NCBI GenBank assembly: GCA_014084085.1
Contig: NPFB01000040.1
Coordinates: forward strand, 53,600-85,932
DNA length: 32,333 bases
DNA from: Hondaea fermentalgiana
Lineage: Eukaryota; Sar; Bigyra; Thraustochytrida; Thraustochytriidae
Direction: 5' to 3'
Shown: positions 27,516-32,333 of the stretch, piece by piece
How the letters are laid out: every line of letters begins with the position of its first letter
How positions within the stretch are numbered: position 1 is the stretch's first letter
Translations under genes and position numbers: made by a program
The notes under the pieces: generated by a model
Databases searched by the model: none
The model's input: the letters and a program-made list of their open reading frames with translations, nothing else
What the model was told of the DNA's origin: nothing

Positions 27516-28274
27516 CTCCTGTCGCACCGGCGAGCTCGCGGGCTGCTGGCGGGGCTGGCTAGCTGGCTCGCTGGCGGGCTGCCTGGAGGGGCGGGCGGGC
27601 TGCCTGGCTGGCGGCACGCGCGGGGCAGTCTCGATTGGAGTCTGGCCGCGACCTCGCGACGGATTCTGGGTCGGGAACGTGCCAGCCTGGAAAAACGTCC
27701 GGGATCTTCTCGAAGCCGCCGCAACCGCCGCCTCTCCGCCGCCCACTTGCGCCCGCGCCGCACGCACTTCCCGTCCCCTATACCCCACTTGCGCGCCCCG
27801 CCGCAAGTGGACCTCTTGTTCTTTCTGCGTTCCGCCTCTGCGCAGCGAAGAACGCTTCTCGCGGCGAAAGCAAGGGCGGGGGCACGGGGCGCGTTTCGCG
27901 TGAAAGGCGGAGGCCGCGCCCAGCTTTGGCGCCGAAGGTCGCAGCGTCCGGCGCGCCCGGCGTGACCCCCTGCCCCTTTTCTCGCCTCCTGGCGCGAAAG
28001 CGCGGCGGCGCAGACCTCGAGCGCGAGGGCGGTCCACGCGAGCGCGGTGGCGGCGGGCGGCCGCGAGACGCTCTGCTGGCGGCAGACCCGCGGACGCCGC
28101 CCTGCGGACGCCGTCGCTGCTGGACGCGCGTGCGCACACGCGACGGACAGTGAAGATTGAGATTGGTTTGCACGTGCACGCACCGACGCAGCGCAGGAAA
28201 GGCAAGGCAAGAGCACAACACGTGGCCCTTGAGCACGCTCGAGACGGACACAGGTGGCGCGAGGCGCGAGGTCG
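27516..28274. promoter_or_regulatory. Divergent promoter, calnexin / type II membrane protein
   Basis: 759 bp, GC-rich, between two start codons of secretory-pathway genes. GGCTGGC-type repetition lies near 27541-27615 and CCACTTGCG elements at 27742-27810. An E2F-like TTTGGCGCCGAA is at 27925-27936. Reading frames across it are GC-driven. No further gene is seen. Confidence 0.6.
27742..27810. promoter_or_regulatory. CCCACTTGCGC direct and inverted repeats
   Basis: CCCACTTGCGC occurs at 27742-27752 and again at 27784-27794. CGCAAGTGG at 27802-27810 is an exact inverted copy of the 9-bp CCACTTGCG at 27785-27793, with an 8-bp spacer. This is a candidate transcription-factor site. No factor is known to me. 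Confidence 0.5.
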
Positions 28275-29765
28275 ATGCAAACGCCGCTCCGGGAGGATCT
28301 GCACTTGTTGGAGAGGCCCGGCTACGGCGTGAGCGAGGAAAGTCTGCTCTCGCATAGAGCGAATACAGGTGCGGTGGTGGGGCCCACGCTACGGACGAGG
28401 ACCTCGAGCAGCGAAACGCAGTCGTCCTCGAGAGGTCGCACGGCTTCTTTTCGAGGCCCGGCACTTGCGCCGTCTGCTCTCGCGGCAAGAAATCGACGCG
28501 CAAGCTTGTCTCACTCGCGCGCAGACCATTTCCAGTTTCAGGCGTCTGACCTCCACATGCGACCAGGCAAGGGGGCCATGCTTGCCGAAGGTGAGAGCTA
28601 TCGGGATCGTGGATCGAGCGATAATGTGCGTCTGATTGTCTCGGACGGCAATGGCGACGCAGAGGATGACAAGCTCAAGCGCAAGGTGTTTTCGCCCCGT
28701 GGGCTTCGCAGGTTCTCTCTACAAGCTCTCCGTCTTCATGCCGAGCGGGTGGGCCCTGCAAAGCTGCTCGCTTGCGGCGCAAGTGTTGTCTGTGTAATTC
28801 TCGTGTTTCTCATGTGGCTCTATCCAGAGTATATTGGTAGTGACATTCCAACCTTGGTGTTTGGCGGAAGGACTTGCATGGTGTTGGACTCGTTTAACAT
28901 TGAGGTGGCTGGAAACGCTAACCGCATGGATAGTCTCATTATCGCCGCGGAACTATCGCGATCGAAGGGGTATGACTATCTCGCTGTGGATGACGTGTGG
29001 CAAGCTTGGATGTGCAAGGTCTATAGCGACGAATCAATTGACAACCTCAAAGCGATCATTCCCGTCATTCCTCTGAGTAAGCCGTACACTTCGGAAAATT
29101 GCGTGGCCTTTGCTCGCATGTACCAGAGTGGGCAAGTGAAAAAGCTCGAGGACACGTGCGAGACCGGGTGGAGCCACTCGTCTTTTTACAGATACCCTTG
29201 GCATCACAAGGCCCCTGGAGAGCTCTTCCCCTTTGGCGATTGGCGATACCTCGCACCTACGGGCAAGGGCGCATTGGATGCGACGCTGGCACGCCTGGAG
29301 ACGATTCGTTCCGCCCATCGTGGCAAGAAGATTGTTGCGGTGCATCGACGCTGGCTCTCGCGTTCGTGCGTTAAACCAATTCAGTTGAGCGAGCTTGACA
29401 AATACGACGAGTACGAAAAGTATTGTCATTTGACGCCTGATATGGTGCGTTCCTATCTTTCCCAGTCTGGGATTTCAGAGGACGAGGCACATGTCATTGT
29501 GAGCACCGACGGTCTTGTCCCGGAGGAAGATGCGTTGTTTTCCATGTGGCAGATTGAATCTGAGGACATTCCTTTTATGCAGCAGGTGTGGCTTTGGGTC
29601 TATGCCGACGTTTTCATTGGCAATCCGAAGTCAACGATCGATCAGGCAGCTTGCCGCTGGCGCACCCTCTACTGTAAGGATTGTTTGCCTTGCCTGCCGC
29701 AGGATCTCTTTGTGCGTGCGCACACGGGTTTCAAGCAAGGCTCTGTCCCTGTTCATGTGCCCTGA
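28275..29765 (+). CDS. Type II membrane protein, putative fucosyltransferase-like enzyme
   Basis: 496 residues from the first in-frame ATG; the open frame to the left has no ATG. About 162 N-terminal residues are Ser/Arg-rich and hydrophilic. One hydrophobic segment follows (about 163-186, [20 protein letters not shown]), then a lumenal globular domain. That is the usual layout of Golgi or ER glycosyltransferases. The domain resembles the O-fucosyltransferase/GT23-like GT-B fold in three places: [20 protein letters not shown] near its start (like the GLGNR..A..LA motif), [10 protein letters not shown] at about 352-361 (like the HxRR sugar-nucleotide motif) and VIVSTDG followed later by [16 protein letters not shown] near 444. 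The similarity is weak, and the acceptor and sugar are unknown. Being head-to-head with calnexin suits a glycoprotein role. Confidence 0.6.
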   Translation: MQTPLREDLHLLERPGYGVSEESLLSHRANTGAVVGPTLRTRTSSSETQSSSRGRTASFRGPALAPSALAARNRRASLSHSRADHFQFQASDLHMRPGKGAMLAEGESYRDRGSSDNVRLIVSDGNGDAEDDKLKRKVFSPRGLRRFSLQALRLHAERVGPAKLLACGASVVCVILVFLMWLYPEYIGSDIPTLVFGGRTCMVLDSFNIEVAGNANRMDSLIIAAELSRSKGYDYLAVDDVWQAWMCKVYSDESIDNLKAIIPVIPLSKPYTSENCVAFARMYQSGQVKKLEDTCETGWSHSSFYRYPWHHKAPGELFPFGDWRYLAPTGKGALDATLARLETIRSAHRGKKIVAVHRRWLSRSCVKPIQLSELDKYDEYEKYCHLTPDMVRSYLSQSGISEDEAHVIVSTDGLVPEEDALFSMWQIESEDIPFMQQVWLWVYADVFIGNPKSTIDQAACRWRTLYCKDCLPCLPQDLFVRAHTGFKQGSVPVHVP

Positions 29766-30359
29766 TCGGTGCAACAGCGGTTATGGACCGAGATGATTGG
29801 TGATGGGTTGTTTTTTTTAGGGGAACGATCACGGTGCTCATTGTCGGCTCGTTGTTCTTCTTTCCGGTCATGACTTTTTGTTTGCAGGCAAAAGAAAGTA
29901 GCGTGTAAACTGTTCGACCGATGCAAAAGCATGCACATTGATACACGTTGATGCACGTGCGACATTGTAGAGCAGATGCATATCAAAGAATGTAAGATTA
30001 TTGACAATACTGCTTTGCCTGTTCTCGAAATATGAAAAGACAAACACTAGCAGCGAGAGGTGTTTTCAACGAGTAAAGGAGAAAGGACAAGCCCACTCGA
30101 GCAAGGCCTCTGTTTCAGGATGAGGGAGGTTACATTTCAAGAAAGATGCAAGGTAATGACAGTAAAACCAACATCAAGCCATTTGAAAACATGGTAAAGA
30201 TGATACGGCCGCGACCGGCCAGCGAGAAGCGAAGCTCCTTTCATTTTCTTTTCTTTTTTCTCCTTTTTGTTCTTCTTGGCCGTCTCTTTTTCCCTCTTGA
30301 TCATTTTGGTTATCGTTGTTGTTGGTGTTGTTGTTGTTGTGGTAAAGAACTCAAATCTT
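29766..30359. other. Convergent spacer, type II membrane protein / PurD
   Basis: 594 bp between two 3' ends, AT-richer than average. It has short T runs near 29811, TGCAC/GCATGC-like repeats near 29930-29960 and a GTT repeat near 30315-30340. Presumably 3' UTRs. No gene or structured RNA is recognised. Confidence 0.55.
30315..30342. repeat. GTT trinucleotide microsatellite
   Basis: Run of GTT units with a GGT interruption, just past the PurD stop codon and so in its presumed 3' UTR. Confidence 0.8.
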
Positions 30360-31895
30360 TTAGGCAGAAGAAGAGGACGAGGTGCTGAGAGAACGCGCAA
30401 CGAGGACGGCAGTGAGAACGGCAATGCCGGCGACGGCAACCGCCAGACCCACAGCGTTTTGCGGATCGGCAAGGGCCTCCTTGGCGCGAGCGAGAAGCTC
30501 ACGAGGCGCGGCGCCCGAGGGCGTGCCGGAGGACAGGGCGCCAGCAGACCTTCCGCCGATGGCGCGGTGGCCAATGTCCTGGCGGTACTGCATGCCCTCA
30601 AAGTTGATTTTGCGCATGCCATTGTAGGCGAGAAGGAGAGCCTCCTCGAGCGAGCGCGAGCAGGCGCTAACAGCAAGGACACGGCCACCAGAGGTGACAA
30701 GCGTCGAGTCGTCCGTGCCAGTGAGAGCGGTACCGGCCTGAAAGACCTTGACACCGGCAAAGGCATCAGCATCGGCGATGCCCGTGATGCGCTTGCCCTT
30801 TTCGTAGCTACCAGGGTAGCCCTTGGAGGCGGCGACTACGGTGGCCGCAGAGTATCCCTGCTTGCACTCGATGGGACCGGCGTTGACCAGGTTTCCCTCG
30901 TCGCAGGCGAGCATGATCTTGTAGAGATCAGAGCGCAGCAGCATAAGGACGGCCTGGGTCTCGGGATCGCCGAAGCGGCAGTTGTACTCGAGGACCTTGG
31001 GGCCAGCAGAGGTGAGCATGAGACCCGTGTAGAGCAGGCCAACAAAAGGAAAGCCCTCGGCGCGCGCGCCGGCCACCGTGCGCTCGACAATGTTCTTGCG
31101 CACAAAGGTTTCGAGTTCCTTGGTGAGCACAGGGGCAGGGCAGTAGGCGCCCATGCCACCCGTGTTGGGGCCCTTGTCGCCATCAAAGATGCGCTTGTGA
31201 TCCTGCGCCGGGGGGAGCAGGTGCACGCGCTCGCCGTCCGAGAAGGCAAAGACGGAGACCTCGGGGCCATCCATGAGCTCCTCGACGACAACTTCTGCGC
31301 CGGCCTCGGCGCCAAGCTCCTTGTCGACCATGATGGACTTGAGAGCGTCGACGGCCTCCTCGGTGGTGTCCGGGAGGATGACGCCCTTGCCGGCCGCGAG
31401 GCCAGACGCCTTGACGACAACCTTGTGCTTGGTGGTGACCTCGCGCACGTACTTGACGGCGGCTTCGTAGTCCGTAAAGCTGCGGAATTCGGCCGTTGGG
31501 ATGTTGTGGCGAATCATAAAGGCCTTGGAGAAGGCCTTGGAGCCCTCGAGGCGAGCGGCGAGCTTGGAGGGTCCAAAGCACGGGATGTTGGCCTCGCGCA
31601 AAGCGTCCGCGATGCCATTCACGAGGGGCACCTCTGGTCCAACGACGACGAGCTCGATTTGCTTTTCGCGGCAGAAACGCACGACGGCCTCGTTGTCGTC
31701 GACGTTCAGTTCGCTCTTGGGCACGTTCTCGATTTTGCTCGCGCCCGCGGCGCCCTTGCCGGAGGCCGCGGTGCCGCCGTTGCCGGGCGCGACGAGCACC
31801 TTGGCCACCAGCTGGCTGTGGCTAAGTTTCCACGCCATGGCATGTTCGCGTCCGCCGGACCCGACCACCAGCACGCTCGCGCCGTCGCCGCCCAT
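30360..31895 (-). CDS. purD: Phosphoribosylamine-glycine ligase (GAR synthetase) with C-terminal membrane anchor
   Basis: 511 residues. It catalyses step 2 of purine synthesis: phosphoribosylamine + glycine + ATP to GAR. The N-terminal domain (SVLVVGSGGREHAMAWKL) and ATP-grasp regions (FGPSKLAARLEGSKAF, VVVKASGLAAGKGVILP, RIFDGDKGPNTGGMGAYCPA, EYNCRFGDPETQ) are complete, so the enzyme should be active. The core ends near residue 446, about the usual length. A 33-residue linker follows, then a hydrophobic segment (about 480-499, NAVGLAVAVAGIAVLTAVLV) and a short ARSLSTSSSSSA end, which is the form of a tail anchor. It is a single enzyme, not fused to AIRS as in fungi or to AIRS-GART as in animals. 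The ATG at 31895 has a strong ACACCATGG context; no ATG lies upstream in frame and no transit peptide is seen. Confidence 0.95.
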   Translation of the reverse strand: MGGDGASVLVVGSGGREHAMAWKLSHSQLVAKVLVAPGNGGTAASGKGAAGASKIENVPKSELNVDDNEAVVRFCREKQIELVVVGPEVPLVNGIADALREANIPCFGPSKLAARLEGSKAFSKAFMIRHNIPTAEFRSFTDYEAAVKYVREVTTKHKVVVKASGLAAGKGVILPDTTEEAVDALKSIMVDKELGAEAGAEVVVEELMDGPEVSVFAFSDGERVHLLPPAQDHKRIFDGDKGPNTGGMGAYCPAPVLTKELETFVRKNIVERTVAGARAEGFPFVGLLYTGLMLTSAGPKVLEYNCRFGDPETQAVLMLLRSDLYKIMLACDEGNLVNAGPIECKQGYSAATVVAASKGYPGSYEKGKRITGIADADAFAGVKVFQAGTALTGTDDSTLVTSGGRVLAVSACSRSLEEALLLAYNGMRKINFEGMQYRQDIGHRAIGGRSAGALSSGTPSGAAPRELLARAKEALADPQNAVGLAVAVAGIAVLTAVLVARSLSTSSSSSA

Positions 31896-32333
31896 GGTGT
31901 CTTCGCGGGCGCCTGCCTGCGCCGCGGGCCCCGTCCCCTGCTCGCCCCCGGCCCCGCGTGCGTGCGTGCGAGCGAGCGTGGATGCGTGCGTGCGCGCTGC
32001 GACCAGGCCAAGCCAACACACGCCTTCGATCTCTCTTTGGATCTCAGAGTGCAGTGCGAGCAATCAGTGGAACTGGCGCCGCGCGACTGGTTCGCGGCGC
32101 AGGCAGCCGGGTGCGCGGGGCGCGGCGCCGCTGCGTTAGGCCCCTTTCCGCTTTCCTGCCCCGCCTGTAAAGGGGCGCAACCGACCGCGGAGATCATGAT
32201 GATCCGAGTCATCATCAGCCAGGATGAGGAGTCCGCGAGAGTCCCGGCAGGGACGGAGAAGTTCGAGGACGCGAGACTTGCCGGCAGCGGGCTGAGATCG
32301 TAAAGACCGCAAGATGTTTCGTTTGGGGGGGGG
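31896..32333. promoter_or_regulatory. PurD upstream region to window end
   Basis: 438 bp of GC-rich sequence with a GCGTGC/GCGAGC array at about 31956-32000 and a TGTAAAGGGGCGCAAC element at 32166-32181. It presumably carries the PurD promoter. A gene to the right may start beyond the window. A G run ends the sequence. Confidence 0.5.

Noticed and set aside
26256..27965. Long plus-strand open frame (about 569 codons) over calnexin
   Set aside because: Same cause: antisense shadow of a strongly codon-biased gene, running into the GC-rich promoter.
29930..29962. TGCAC/GCATGC repeats as a hairpin RNA
   Set aside because: Arms are short and imperfect and lie in a presumed 3' UTR. No convincing structure could be drawn by eye.
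30267..32303. Long plus-strand open frame (about 678 codons) over PurD
   Set aside because: It lies antisense to a clear enzyme. High GC and avoidance of TTA, CTA and TCA codons in PurD leave the opposite strand free of stops. The translation resembles no family.
1..32333. A clustered pathway, defence island or mobile element
   Set aside because: No integrase, transposase, reverse transcriptase, terminal repeats, CRISPR or shared pathway was found. The genes are mixed housekeeping functions in alternating orientation.

Overview
This 32 kb window is nuclear DNA of a compact, GC-rich, intron-poor eukaryotic microbe. The proteins are clearly eukaryotic: a CDK9/CDKC-type kinase, TRAPPC8, LAMTOR2, calnexin, and F-box/LRR and multi-bromodomain proteins. 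One gene has two spliceosomal introns with GT..AG ends and CTAAC branch points. All three standard stop codons are used. Long uninterrupted coding regions, Gln/Asn/Pro homopolymers and GC-rich simple repeats before start codons would fit a thraustochytrid-like stramenopile. That lineage guess is inference only and rests on no marker gene.

Layout, left to right: a CDKC/CDK9-like kinase (+) converges on TRAPPC8 (-). TRAPPC8 diverges from an organellar IF-3 (+), which converges on a coiled-coil protein of unknown function (-). Next come an FHA/poly-Q/F-box/LRR protein (-), a 1.7 kb non-coding GC-rich spacer, and the three-exon LAMTOR2 gene (-). A divergent promoter region holding a 100-N assembly gap separates LAMTOR2 from a 1979-residue multi-bromodomain protein (+). 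Then follow a bacterial-type YlqF/RbgA GTPase (+), calnexin (-), a type II membrane protein that looks like a glycosyltransferase (+), and a monofunctional GAR synthetase, PurD (-), with an unexpected C-terminal membrane anchor.

The genes do not form one pathway. They are separate housekeeping genes packed mostly head-to-head and tail-to-tail: transcription elongation and chromatin (CDK, bromodomain protein), membrane traffic and nutrient sensing (TRAPPC8, LAMTOR2), secretory-pathway folding and glycosylation (calnexin and the putative glycosyltransferase share one divergent promoter), organelle translation or ribosome assembly (IF-3, YlqF), and purine synthesis (PurD).

The most unusual items are the FHA + F-box + LRR fusion, the tail-anchored PurD, the YlqF that resembles gammaproteobacterial proteins and lacks a transit peptide, the DWG motif in the CDK, and a recurring CTTGCGC/GCGCAAG element in the intergenic regions. 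No CRISPR array, transposon, viral gene, rRNA or tRNA was recognised.
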